Of a stretch of DNA of 64,000 nt, positions 48,601-60,307 are shown piece by piece. This DNA is from Cliona cf. orientalis (Eukaryota > Porifera > Demospongiae > Clionaida > Clionaidae), in the NCBI GenBank assembly GCA_963930775.1, contig OZ005701.1:3479669-3543668 (forward strand), written 5' to 3'. The notes under the pieces were generated by a model that saw only the letters and a list, made by a program, of their open reading frames with translations, searched no databases and was not told where the DNA came from. A program made the position numbers and the translations under genes. Position 1 is the first letter of the stretch. Every line of letters starts with the position of its first letter.

Positions 48601-51600
48601 GTTTGCATGCATAATAAGCATTTAGTGGGCACTGTCGATAGGCGTGGTTATGAAGGCTAACAAAAAGGCACTATTTGTGACGCTTGTGGACCATATCCCT
48701 CGATTTGAAACACACTGAAGTCTGTTTTTCGCCGAATGCGACTGATTCATTGTGCTTACTAGTCGCTCAGGTGCCTAGACCTCGAGATATGGTGAGTTTT
48801 TTGCTAATGACAACGACGATACGACCGATTACTTTACCCCTTGCACATACGTGCGGGGTAAATATACAAGTACATACATGTAGATGTACCTTTGGATCTG
48901 GTTTTTTGTGTGAGTGTGGTTTCACCTCTGTCCATCCTCCAAGCTCCTCCTGGATCAGCTGGTCCACCTCCATCACATCATCCCTTCCCTCCTCCCCCTC
49001 CTCCTCCTCATCATCATCATCTTCAAGCCGCTGTTCTCCATCATCCTCCTCATACAGACCACCACGAGACTCTGCAGGGAAAAACAAACCATACCACTAC
49101 CACCACCACTACTATGACGACAACGGCGACAACTATAGACTGCTATCTACATGTAGTTTCTAGCACTAATAGCTATCGCTTTGTGCACTCCTACCGAGGT
49201 TTTGCACTATAGTGCTTCACCTGCAAGTAGCTACACAGTTCACTCTCTCTCACCTTCCTCCTTCTCCCCTACTTGTCGACAGAACTCAGCAATGGTGTCC
49301 AGTATAATGGGCCCTCCTTCAGTGTCCCCTGACTCTACCCCCAGCTCCATCTCTGGCTCCTCCTTCTTCACCTTGGGAACACTCTGCAGCATGCTCAGCA
49401 CTTTAGCCGTTCCCTGCACACCAGGTTTGCTCCTCTGTAGCAGACGACGGGTTCTGGGACCAAGCACAGAATCAATGGACTTATACATATGATAAGTATG
49501 TATGATAGCATGAAAGAACTCCATGATAATTTGATAGTCAAGATTTGAGAATTACCTGGTCAATGCTAAGTCCATGTTAGGATCAGCTTCGTCCTTCAAG
49601 TCATCAGCTACAGGAAATGAGAGAAAAACGCATACGCTGTCAGTCCAAAGTTTGTGTAGACTTGGACCTCATGACCAGCCCCTCCCAGCTCTTACCACAA
49701 GCACCTTAAAGCTCATAGTGCTTCTAGACATACATGTACATTTACTACCGTAGTTAATTGAATACAACGCATGAACGCAATAAATTAGCATTTTATGAAT
49801 TCTCATAACGTTTATATATGAGCAACTGACGACCTTTACCAGACAAACACGCGTTATTCAAAATTGAAATCTTTTTCCATGCGTTGTATTAGATTAAGTA
49901 CAGTATCAAATACCAGTTACATGTACATGTACCTGTGCTTGGGTCAATATCTATCTCCATTACTGTGTCTTCATCATCAGCTCTACCCCTGTCCTTACGA
50001 TCACCACCACGACCCCTGATAGGAGTGACATCCACGTATGCAATTATACACACTCACATGTACAAGCATATACAAACATGAGGGGGAAAAGCCCACTTAT
50101 TCCTTCTAGACATCTAGATAGCTGACCTTCTGGAACCATGATCTTTAGAGGCTCCTCCAAAGGAGTGTTTCTGGCTCTCCAGGGACAAGAGATCATCTGC
50201 CTTGACCTTCTCCTTCTTCCTTATCTTTCTCCTCTTCTTGGGTCTCTTGAACTGCACCATCTCCTCTGCAGTGTAGTACTCACTGGCCACCTGGGCCGGG
50301 GCTAGCTCCAGGGACACCTGAACACAAACAACAACCAAACAACAGGGATACCATAATTTGTGTATAAATCACTATCTATGGGGTGCCAAGTGTGTCAAAA
50401 TACTGTATATACATGTATAATTTATGTATATACATGCATGCATGTTTACAGGATGAGGGCACTGACCTCCTTCTCCCTGAGTCTCTGCCTGACTAGCTCC
50501 CTCTGCCTGTCCTCTGATGTGTCCACCTCTCCCTGACTCCCTGCATGCCAGGGAACATCAATATCCACAGCATTCCACAAACACTTGTATGACAAATATA
50601 TTTGGTTGGGGGGGGGAGTGTTTAGCTTCCCTCACATTATAACTTTAGAGCTTAATGATGCTTGGCACGTTATACCATGTTTTTCCAAAAATCTCGGCAC
50701 CTCTAATTATTTGACATCCCTTAACGACCAATGTTAGGCAAAAGTCGTTGCATGTGTAATAATAATATTATCTGCTATAAACTGGAGAAGAATATGTGCA
50801 GCTTATACTAGTACTTACCTTCAAAAATTGGGCATTTGCTTCGTGCCAAATTTTTAGAAGAAACATGGTACATGTACATGTACATGTACATGTAATATAA
50901 TTATACACATTATTTTATATGAATAATACATCTGCATGCAAATATAACCTTCCACCATAAAATCTATGGCACACACAACAGCAACTCACCGAGTGCAAAT
51001 GAGGACTTCTTTTCTCCTTCAATCTCCTCATCATACTTCTTCAGAATGCTCACCCTCTTCAACTGCACATGAATGATATACGTGTACACATTATTATCAC
51101 TAAGATGATGCAAGTAATCAAGGGGAAACCATTTCACCTTGTATGAGTACTGCAAGGTCAGCAGTATGTTGTCAACACAAAAACCTTAATAATTATTTAG
51201 CTTACATTTCCGAACTCGTCGAGCTCCTCCTCATCGTACGGGTTGTAGCCAGGCTTGCCCTTCTTCAGCTCCACATTCTTAGCAGCCTTCTCATCATCAA
51301 TAATGTTCACATTCAAAAGAACATCCCCATCCTCATCCAGAACACCTGAGCAGCAAATGAAAGTTCATACATGTTCTAAATTAAGGTGAATTATAATAAT
51401 ACATGTATTAACAAAAAATTGCACTGAATAAATGTGTTACTAAAAGCAACAAGCGTTGTAAGTTAGCCTAGGCCATTCCGCAAATCACACAAAGAAGCTA
51501 GTACCTGCAAATACATGTAACTGCCATCTTAACTGACCTTTGTCCTTGAGAGTGAGTATGATGTCCCTTCCCTCCCTGAATGCCTCGGTGCTGTGCTCCA

Positions 51601-54600
51601 CCTTAAGTCCACTCAGGTCCTTCGAAGTGTAGGCCTATGATGTGAGGAAGGAAAGATCATTCACATTTGTATTGAACTGTATTATAACACCACAGACCCT
51701 TCATTCCATCTTAAATCTACATATGTATAATAATATTATGTAGCATAATATGCTAATGCTCAGATAGATCATGTCAGTTGCAGGCTCACCTTGTTCTTCT
51801 CTTCTTTAATGCTCTCTCTCACCAAATCTCCAACACCAAACTCTTCATCCATTTCTGCAAGCATCTGCGCCTGCACACACAATCAACAACTTTAGTGAAG
51901 TACCCATACATGTATACATGTATACATGTATAGCCTACTTTCAAAGTTTTGCTACATGTAAATTCTAAATAATGCAAGTGGTCAAGCAACTAGCCATGTC
52001 TTGCATCTGTTGTGTCCATGTGAACTACGAACTTCGTACAAGAACATTTTTGTGGATTTGTATGAAATCCATAAAAATTTTAGATTACACAGCACGAACA
52101 TGTGTTGTACTACAGGTTTTACAATTATTACAAATAGTGTATATTCTAAGGCATTGTACAAAGGGGGTGGAGAGTGACAGACCTTTTTCTCAGCCTTTTT
52201 CTTTTCCTCTGCAAGGCTCTTCATTCTGATGATCCAGCTAGCAGCACTTTCTTCATCGTCAGCTGAGCCGAGGGTCTTGACACCACTGCAGCAGGGAGAG
52301 GGCCAACACACTCAACCAGCTGCATTATAGCCACTGTCACCAGACCACCCACTTATCCCCCACCTCACCTGAGAAGCTTGGCCACTCTTCTTGTTTCTCT
52401 CATTACAGCCATTTTCTCCTTTAACTAAAGGAAATACATAATCTACAATTCTGAATCATCAAAATCATCACCTATCACAGTACATTCATTTGCCACTGAT
52501 ACAAATTTAATATTGTGCATGCATGCATGCATGCCTATTTCTATAGACGCTACCCTCAAATTGTCACCACATCTAACAGGGGCTAGAAATAAAAAAATCT
52601 CGCTGTGGTGATATTTTGAAGAAACATGGTATGTACACATGTATGCGAGAGGAATTGGAGCAATCTGTACCTTCTCTGCTGATTTGATGTCTCCAATATT
52701 CTTAGCTGGGACATGCACATCCTCCTTCTTCTTGGCTGCTGGAGCTTCATCTGCAATATTAAAATTTAAATTATAACTTTAAGCAATCCTGCAACGATGC
52801 AAATGCATTCTTGTAACATAAAATATCATAATATGGCAAGGTACATGTACATGTAACTTCCTGGAATGCTGGTTTTCATTAGGCCATGAAAATTAATGTC
52901 CTGGTCGTTCTATCATACTATATAGCGTTTCAATTGTGATACATGTACACTGTATTAGTTGCAAGACCTTAATTAGAGTGCACGATCAAAATGCATGGTC
53001 GAATACATCCAGAGTTTTCTAGGGTACATACCCAGCATGCTGCACTGCATCTATCTGCAGAGAAAATGAGCCCAGCGGCAATATGCATCCATTAATTTTG
53101 TTGATGACCTTTTCCTATATTATTATGCAGCTTGTGCTCATGAGCAGAAAGCACATGGGAGTGCAGTTAACAATAAAAAAAAAGCAGTTTCAGCAATGCT
53201 TGTGGCCCTCACCAAAATTAATAATTCTAAGCACAGTGGAGTTTTCAACAATTTAGGCAGATTTGTTATGCTTATGAGTTGCTTAGATGCCTAGATCCCG
53301 AGATCTGGTGCTGACAGACGCCGATTACTTTACCCGTAAGTACTGTGCATGTAAGTGGGGTTATCAAGGCCTTCCAACTATTTTATTGGCTTCCTACTCC
53401 CTTCATCATTGGCCTCTGGTAGATAGTGATTTGCCTATACAAACTTTGGCTGCTATTGATAATGGCCATCAAATAGTTTGTAGGAATGACCACATCTCTC
53501 AATGACACCGTAAAGTATAGAAATATTCACAGTATGATACCATCACAAAACTTCCATCATAGCGCATACAAACCCTTTCCCCCAAAACCAATTCCAGCAA
53601 ATCCCATAGTGAAGTGATATTGTTCTCAGCTGCTATCTGCATGAAACAAGCGAAGATTCTTTGCAGATAACTTAGCTGCTCGGTAAAACTTGCCGACATT
53701 TCGACTAGATGCCCTAGTCATCCTCAGGGCAAAAGTGCAATAAGTTGTCCGCAAAGAATCTTCGTTTGTTTCAAATCCCATAATTTTTAATAGCTTTACT
53801 GTTACCAGTGGTTTGTCCTTTGCCATTGGTGTCTGTGTCTGTCTTCCCAGAGTCCTTGGAGGACGAGGAGGCTTTGCCATCTCCAATGTCAAGAGGCTTA
53901 AGACCAAGTTTAGCACGAAGTTTGCTAATTTGTGCATGTACATAAAAAATTACTATAGTTACACATTCTAAAGGTTGTTCCATTTCTTGACTTGAATAGT
54001 CCAGCCACGGTACATGTATGTGAACCCAACCCCAGCCTTCCTTCCAGCAAATACATTTGTCTGAGGTTTAATGAAATCAGACCTCGCCTTTGAGTAGCTC
54101 TAGCTCAAAAGATACATGTTGATGCTAGCCCTAGGCCCTACCTGGTTGAAGCATACTCTCAACCACACCGCCTCGTGAGCTTCTGCTAGAGTCTGAGTAT
54201 TGCTACTGTTTTAGGATCAATCGCTTACTGTACTCTTATTACCATACCCTCACAAAAAAAGAGCACATGGGCGGTGCACCTTACATTTGCCCAAGATTGA
54301 GGGATGGGCCAATATTCGAAGTATAAGTGTCACATTTAGATGTTGAAGAGCACTCAGATAAGTTATCCGCACCATCTTCATAATCTAAATAGTAGCAGCA
54401 GGTACTATTCAAGCACAGTAATACCAATCGAGAGCAAGGGCGCCGGCTATCGGGCTGATGCTTCACCGTGTGTCGTTGACGGCAGCCATTATTAAGTGGG
54501 CGTGGTTACAGTAGCAAGCCTTGCATGATCATTCATTTTGAAACGTGGCATAAAGATAGCTAGACTTAGTTCTACGGCTGTTTGGCAGGTTACTTATCAG

Positions 54601-57048
54601 TCTTGCCAGCCATTTGAGCTGTGTTTTTAAGGGCAGCTAAACATGGGCGCATATTCGAGTAAACATTAGATCTTAGCAGTGAGTCCAAAGTGGGGAGTGG
54701 GCCGACATTCCTTAGTGGGCCCTCTTTCGTGATGGTACGGTATTACTCCTCAGCTGGTACATGTAAATACTGTGATAGACCTGGAGCATACTCACTTGGT
54801 TTCCTCAATGCTGAGTGAGATGGTATCCCCAGACAATGAGGGTACAGTGGTCACCTCCTCTCCAGAACCCTCCTCCTTCTCCACTGACCCTCCCTTCTCT
54901 CGCTCTCTATCCCTGTCCCTTTCTCTCTCTTTATCTCTGTCTCTATCTCTGTCTCTTCCTTTGTCCCTCTCCCTCTTCCTGTCATAGCCTTCATGTTTCT
55001 CTCCTTCCACGCTTGAACTAGAGCTGTATCTTCGACGACGGTGACCTACACATTCATTAAAAACATTCATATTAATGCACACACTGTATGTAGGCTTTGA
55101 CCAGTTATGCTCAAAAAATTGCCTATTATTCTATTCTTTTATGCTCAGAGTTCTGCCTATTATTCCACCATGCCTGTAAAGCTCGTATTATGCTTGTAAA
55201 AATGATCAAAATCCATAATATTAATGAGTAAAAAATTATACAGTGTCACATCGTGAATTGTGTTGAATCATAACAGAGGTTTGTATAATTACATGTATGG
55301 TCTCTTAGGGACTGTTCTGATGATGGTTGAAACAGAAGTGCTTTCTTGTATGCATTCGACCATTCGGGAGGTCTTGAGACCATGTGCCATGTGGTCAAGA
55401 TCAAATCACATCCCAATTTTGCTAACCACACCCACAATTTGGTAAATCTGAGCCTATTATGCTAGCATTATGCTCAATGCTAATGCCACCAAAATTTGTC
55501 CCTATTATTCTAAAATTATGCCAGCATAATTGGTCAAAGCCTAACTGTATGTATATGTAATCTGTCATCGAGTATTATTCCTTAGGTCTAAGGACCTACT
55601 TTTTTGAAAATGCCACTACACATACAATACAAGCACAGTTTCACCTCATACTTATACATACAGCTAGTGTATATGTACATAAATGTCCACATAGTGACTC
55701 AGAGTGACTTTATCCACCTACCATCTCTCTTTTTGCTTGATTCTTTCTCTTTCTCCTTCCCAGAGGACTTCCTGGATGAATCACGTTCACGAGAGCGTGA
55801 TCTGTCCCTGGATCTATCCCTCCCCTTACCTCTCTCCTTGCCACCGCTTCGCTCTCGACTCCTGCTCCTGGACCGAGAGTGAGCCTTCGCACGACTTCTA
55901 TACAACAAATCGAGGCAATAATAAACATATAGGGTGTGTCCCCCCCCCTCACCCCACCCCCACCCCTACCTGCCACTATTCAAAACATTATTTACTCCTT
56001 GCTCTACACAATGATAATCAAATTAATCCTAGCACCCCTTGGGCTGTCTTGATTAATCCAGTCTTACTTCATAGGCAACCAACCCCCCAAACCATGCAAT
56101 ATAAATCATGCAAATATTATACATACATGTATACTAGCAACCATGGTGTCACAAATTAGGGCCCATGGGTGATGCAACTCACTTCCGGCTCAAACTGAGG
56201 GATGGGCCCAGAGTGATGCAAATAGTGTGACACGCACCTTGTACTGTACACATAGAAATTTTGCCAGAAGGAAATTTCACCAATTTCGCCATCTGCTCTC
56301 ATTGGAAAAACTTTTATCACGCTAAAGTTCTGTTCTATGCTAAAGATTGCATAGAGCATACATGTAATACTATGGTGACCAAATTTTCTACAATACAACA
56401 GTAGCTAGGCTTGGCGAAATTATCCAGCAAAATTTTCATGGTACTAGGGGATGGCGCACGCATACATTGCCCGTTCCACAGGGCTACGGTCAAGTATTAT
56501 CATTATAGTGTACACACTAACCTATCCCTAGACCGATCCCTTTCTCTGGAACGATTCCTTCGTTTGCTTGATCCTGCATATTTAATTTTTAATAATAGAA
56601 TGAGTATTGCCATCACTAGTATCATTGAATATGCATAAGCTTAGGCCAGGCAAAGTTGATTCATTGTTTCTCATCGGCTCCTGCCTCTATTTCATTTCAA
56701 GGTTCATTACTTATTGCCTTCAAATTGGAGCATGCCCCTTATATATAATTGACTGTGGGACCTCCTCTGTGCATTATGCCATGTACTTTACCTCCACCCA
56801 CCCTCAATAAATTCCTGGAATTGATTGACAAAAATCACAAAATTTCAAGTATGTATTCTTGGCCTTTTTTAGAATTATTGAGAAGAGATGTGGGGAGGTA
56901 CTCCCACCCTCAAATTTAATATGTTAAATGTTAAATGTTTTTACGTACTAGAGGCTTCTTCCCCTGAATCCCTACGTCGCTTCTTACTGCTACTTGTTTC
57001 TTCCTTGTCTCGCTCACGATCACTTCTGTCTTTCTTTGAAGTCCCCAT
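39673..57048 (-). CDS. SART1: SART1 / Snu66, U4/U6.U5 tri-snRNP protein, 23 exons
   Basis: Spliceosomal protein needed for tri-snRNP recruitment and activation (family knowledge). Minus-strand exons in coding order: 56949-57048, 56522-56573, 55722-55897, 54796-55045, 53806-53924, 52671-52750, 52369-52424, 52183-52285, 51790-51870, 51538-51634, 51206-51345, 50990-51062, 50467-50540, 50127-50317, 49933-50015, 49556-49607, 49254-49453, 48890-49071, 47998-48152, 47805-47840, 41681-41792, 39952-40041, 39673-39798. All phases agree: 875 residues (human 800). The first roughly 190 residues are Arg-Ser/Arg-Asp rich, partly from a CT repeat. Next come [73 protein letters not shown], an acidic stretch, [31 protein letters not shown] and a C-terminal [20 protein letters not shown] ending in a TPYLLLSGG block. 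The intron after exon 20 contains a whole DNA transposon. Confidence 0.93.
40250..40655 (+). repeat. Dispersed 400-bp repeat, copy 2
   Basis: Second copy of 18430-18855, in the SART1 intron between exons 21 and 22 (40042-41680). It carries the same 3' sequence GAAAAATATTTTTCATTG and GTATATAGTATAATAA. No terminal inverted repeats or reading frame were seen. Confidence 0.8.
42107..43164 (+). pseudogene. Second (accessory) gene of the P-like transposon, frameshifted
   Basis: A short first exon (42107-42125, MSREAH) splices in phase 1 to an exon from 42192. That frame runs through GYISRQV to TAA at 42656-42658. From 42661 a second frame stays open for 168 codons to the stop at 43162-43164 and includes the block [20 protein letters not shown]. 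The two halves differ by one base around 42656-42660 and no intron of plausible size separates them, so the simplest reading is a single-base loss in one gene of about 330 codons. No known enzymatic motif is seen; ALRYISGYI and DRGGL blocks recall uncharacterised proteins carried by invertebrate transposons (from memory, weak). It converges on the transposase with about 120 bp between stops. Confidence 0.65.
43285..46437 (-). CDS. P-element-type transposase, ten exons, apparently intact
   Basis: Minus-strand exons in coding order: 45900-46437, 45440-45820, 45195-45306, 44904-45131, 44579-44846, 44308-44505, 44093-44245, 43843-44031, 43657-43789, 43285-43592. They join in phase into 835 residues with one stop. 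Hallmarks are [80 protein letters not shown] and [14 protein letters not shown], plus a C-terminal [15 protein letters not shown]. These fit the RNase-H-like transposases of THAP9 and P elements. A His/Cys motif (HVDC...CERC) precedes a coiled coil in exon 2. I found no N-terminal C2CH THAP domain, so an extra 5' exon may have been missed or the domain may be lost. The 63-bp third intron removes a stretch that would otherwise disrupt the [16 protein letters not shown] block. Confidence 0.85.
47180..47201. repeat. Perfect 22-bp palindrome in a stem-loop cluster
   Basis: AGACACCTCCTAGGAGGTGTCT is self-complementary. Flanking TAGGAGGTGTCTA (47159) and GTGTCTATCTAGATAGACAC (47197-47216) form further stems, so four GGTGTCT-type units alternate in orientation. 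Confidence 0.85.
47695..47795. repeat. Foldback element beside SART1 exon 20
   Basis: GGTTACATCAC pairs with GTGATGTAACC, and GGTCTCTACGCGATTTACAC pairs with GTGTAAATCCCGTAGAGACC. This gives a 101-bp near-perfect hairpin whose edge is 9 bp from the SART1 exon-20 donor (47804). It resembles 291-426. Confidence 0.85.
48630..48855 (+). repeat. CpG-rich dispersed repeat (GTCGATAGGCGTGGTT family), copy 1
   Basis: Direct match to 61868-62090: GTCGATAGGCGTGGTTA, GGCACTATTTGTGACGC, TTTTTCGCC, GTGCTTA..AGTCGCT and CTCGAGRTATGG. It lies in the SART1 intron between exons 18 and 19. Partial relatives lie at 38400-38580 and 53100-53340. Confidence 0.78.
49745..49908 (-). repeat. Short TIR element carrying TGACGACCTTTACC, copy 2
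   Basis: Inverted copy of 4292-4466, located in the SART1 intron between exons 15 and 16. It shares the AATACAACGCATG terminus, TCATAACGTTTATATA and the central TGACGACCTTTACC at 49827. Confidence 0.78.
53651..53764. repeat. MITE with CGAAGATTCTTTGC ends, copy 2
   Basis: Exact 14-bp terminal inverted repeats CGAAGATTCTTTGC and GCAAAGAATCTTCG enclose the shared interior TTTCGACTAGATGCCCTAGTCATCC. It lies in the SART1 intron between exons 5 and 6, about 40 bp from exon 5. Confidence 0.85.
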
Positions 57049-57573
57049 CCTTGAAACGTCACCAAGATACGTCTACTCTAATTGGCGCACATCACAATAC
57101 AGTGTCCACGGCAAACCACGCCCCTCAATCGCGTATAATAATATTATTATTCCCTATGGTGCAAGTACCCCGCGCGCACTTTGCGCAATGGGCTCTTCCA
57201 TTTACACCCCCATTGAGGAGTGATAATTTCATCCTGAGGGGGCTTTTTTTGCGAGTTTCTTGAGGGTCCTTTTGGCAATTTTGGTTCTTATGGGCCTTTT
57301 TTGGCGATTTTAATTAATCTTGTGAGGTATTTTCTATCAAAAAGCAGATTCCAGAGGGGTCAAGCAACCACTTATTAATTTCCAGGGGGTATTTCAGATA
57401 AATTTAATTGATCCGAGGGGGTTCAACTGTCCAAATTAATTATTCTTGAGGGGCAAAACGAGTTAATTAGTTCCTGGGGGATCATTTCACAATAGGGGGT
57501 ATTTGCTTATAAAATGGAAAAGCCTAATCTATAGAGTTGCTTTTGTGTGCATAATTTCAAGGCTGTAGATAAT

Positions 57574-57613
<40 letters not shown>
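57574..57613 (+). repeat. Poly-G tract (40 bases)
   Basis: The longest homopolymer in the window. It is preceded from about 57220 by a degenerate series of G-rich phrases (GAGGGG, AGGGGGT, CTGGGGG) spaced every few dozen bases. It lies just outside the 5' end of SART1. Confidence 0.9.
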
Positions 57614-58048
57614 CTAGGGGGTGTGCAACCCATATAGTGTAGCTAGTAGTACAATCATCTCTTTCCAGATTTTACATCATAGAATATATAATATGCAACC
57701 ACTAAAACCATGAAGTCATGAATGTTGTGTCTGCATTGTCCTATCAGTAACTAGCTGCAGCTGCAGCTATACAGAATGTAACGTAACTCAGTGGTTGCGA
57801 CTTAAGTACCTTCTAATGATATTCAGGCACATGTACAAGGGTGGTTGTGATATCACATCTGGAAAGAGATAACTATTTTGTTGGTAGTTGACCTCTGTTC
57901 ATCATTGGCCTACTTTATGATGACCCAACCCCTTCTCATAGCCGGCAAATTGCCTATAAAAACTTTGGTTGCTAAGCAACTACCAACAAATGTTTATATA
58001 TGCTACTATTGTGTGCATTGCATACTCCTCTTAATTGAAGATCTTTTA

Positions 58049-58756
58049 CAGTGCTACAGAGCAAGAGAGCAAAACTTTTAATTTTCCTTTGTAAGCAGAT
58101 TTATTGTCACAAAATTAGTCAAATGTTGCTATTTTAGCTATAAAAAGTCATTTCAGGCCAAAAAATTTTTCACGATTTTCCCCATAGAGTTCAATATAGA
58201 AACCATACAAGTGCAGCTAGCTTTTCAGTAAAAAATCTTGCAAATTTTGACTTCAACTGCAAATATCTCGAGAATGCAAGCTCATATAGACTTCTTATTT
58301 GGTACCATAGTATGTCACTACAGTCTCTATATGTACCTAAAATATGGACTCTTAACAGGAAGTGGAAGTAGTGATTCTTATCCCAAACGTTTTTGGACTA
58401 TTTTTACTTAAAATTTAGCATATTTTTGCAAGTTTCTCAGTAATTCCTTGGAGTTCACAGTTCTAGCTCAGGACTAAGTTCTTACCTTGCAGTACCTACG
58501 ACTGTGTCAAGTCGGCATTCTTAACTCAAAGCGGTTTGTCTAAACTGATCCCAAACATTTTCTCAATACCTCGGTACAGAAATATGGCCACGCCTCCTTA
58601 TTAAAACCACATGGGAACTCCTCCCACTCACTGAAGCTCAATAAGGACTAACTATATAAGAATCTGTTGTCAATTAGTATCCAGTTACTATATGTTTTGA
58701 CTTAGACATAATAAAGTACAAATTGAAAAGTTTTGCTCTCTTGCTCTGTAGCACTG
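58049..58756. repeat. 708-bp non-autonomous element with TA target duplication
   Basis: CAGTGCTACAGAGCAAGAGA continuing to CAAAACTTTT at the left is mirrored at the right by AAAAGTTTTGCTCTCTTGCT and CTGTAGCACTG. Arms are about 31 bp. TA dinucleotides flank both ends (58047-58048, 58757-58758), as in Tc1/mariner-type insertions. The interior encodes nothing recognisable. Confidence 0.85.
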
Positions 58757-59609
58757 TACACAATTTTGAATTTCTTAGCCAAATTTTGCACCTGATTTCC
58801 ATAAAAAGTGTCTGAATACATTCAGGGTGACATGAGGAGTATGTACTTAAAGTTTGATTTAAGTAACACTGTGGGCTAAAATTTGGTAGCCGGTGACAGC
58901 AAGGGTAGCTAGGTGGTCATAAGTTCCAAATCTGGCACTCCACACGTCATTTTTAGTGGTGAGGGAACTAATTGTCTGAAATTTGGTACAAACGTCTGGT
59001 AGTTGCATAAATCAGACAGGAGAACATTTTTATCTCCAGCTCACACGTGATTTATCGCAGACTTCGGATTTGGTATGTGATCAGCATTTGACTAGAGCTA
59101 CCAGTCAGTACAAGAAAAGTGATCATAACTCTTTCTATTCCTGAGATACAGGTGTCTGATTTAATATATGCGGTGGCTGATATTTGATTGTTGACTCTAG
59201 TATAGCCATCTTACATTATGATGAACACTTGACCATATCCCAAGTAGCTGCATATAGTGTAATGGTGCATGTGGTAAAAGGTCGTCAATAGAATGCGTAC
59301 ACATCGATCGATGCTGGCCCCAGAAATCATGGAGATGGCGTCTAAGATCGACTCTCAATCTTGATAGCGACAAGTTTCGAGACGAACTCGACAACACAGT
59401 ATTCCTTCCGAACAGGAACTTCGGGTTGGTCGCGCTGCTGCAGTCTCGCGCGGGCCAGCCCCTTGTGACAATGATGGCTGCTATAGTAAAGCGCAAGGCT
59501 AGCTTTATTTATCCACGGCATTACGTAAGCCGAGAAGTGCAACCAACGGTACTTCTCAGTGAAAGTAGCGATCAGCTTGTAATCTATTCGCTGGATACAC
59601 GCATAAGAT

Positions 59610-59735
59610 ATTCTACATATTTACTGATTTTCAAGACCCAGAAAGGCTCCAGCGAGGCCCTGGGTTTTTTCATAATTACCTCATAGGTTGCATCATAATT
59701 TCACCATAGGTTACACCACAATTACCTCATAACCG
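59610..59735 (+). repeat. Dispersed repeat (CATAATTACYTCATAGGTTGC family), copy 2
   Basis: Matches 7540-7672: TACTGATTTTCAAGACC, GGCTCCAGCGAGGCCCTG, then CATAATTACCTCATAGGTTG and further CATAGGTT phrases that continue in degenerate form to about 59985. Confidence 0.7.
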
Positions 59736-60031
59736 CGCGGCTTGAGCCGGTTGACCCGGATGTGACCTTCACCTGCCATGAAAGCGAACTGAGAGAATCG
59801 CCATATCTCATCGCTAGTCCACGATATCTTCTACGCTAGGTTCGAATTCTGGGTCCCAATAAGCTTTCATGCGTGCTAAACATTTTGAAACAGTCTTCAC
59901 AGTAATTACATCATAGGTTTCATCATAAATTTCGTCATCATTTCAATTTCATCATCATTTCATCATTACTGTCGTCATCAATTACTCATCGGTCGGCCGA
60001 ATTCTTTTTTTTTTTTTTCAAGCAAGCCTAC

Positions 60032-60307
60032 ACACTAAGGCCAAATAAAATTGAATATTAGTTTCTCATCCCCGCCCGCCTCTAGTTTTTCCTCTGCCTG
60101 ACCACATTTTAAGTTCATGAATATCATTAAAACTATCATTAAAAATGCATGAGGCATTACGTCATAGACTCGCCCATTTTTTAATGAAATTCATGATGAC
60201 ATTTAATGATATTCATGACAAAAAATAAAATAAAAAGCCACCCTCCCGCCTGGGGAAATTCCTGAACATAGGATGAGAAACTAATAATCAATTTTGCTTG
60301 GCCTAAG
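60032..60307. repeat. MITE with TAAGGCCAAA ends
   Basis: TAAGGCCAAATAAAATTGA and TATTAGTTTCTCATCC at 60037-60072 are mirrored by GGATGAGAAACTAATA and ATCAATTTTGCTTGGCCTAA at 60270-60305. Inner copies of CATGAATATCATTAAA and TTTAATGATATTCATG extend the stem. Confidence 0.8.

Noticed and set aside
48684-49212. Plus-strand frames of 106-159 codons rich in Ser, Pro and His
   Set aside because: They are antisense shadows of the acidic SART1 exon 18, whose minus-strand frame matches the family.
54772-55882. Plus-strand Leu/Ser-repeat frames
   Set aside because: They are reverse translations of the Arg-Asp/Arg-Ser repeats of SART1 exons 3 and 4.
59197-59686. Frames of 86-99 codons near 59.2-59.7 kb
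   Set aside because: They overlap a dispersed repeat shared with 7500-7672 and show no protein motif.
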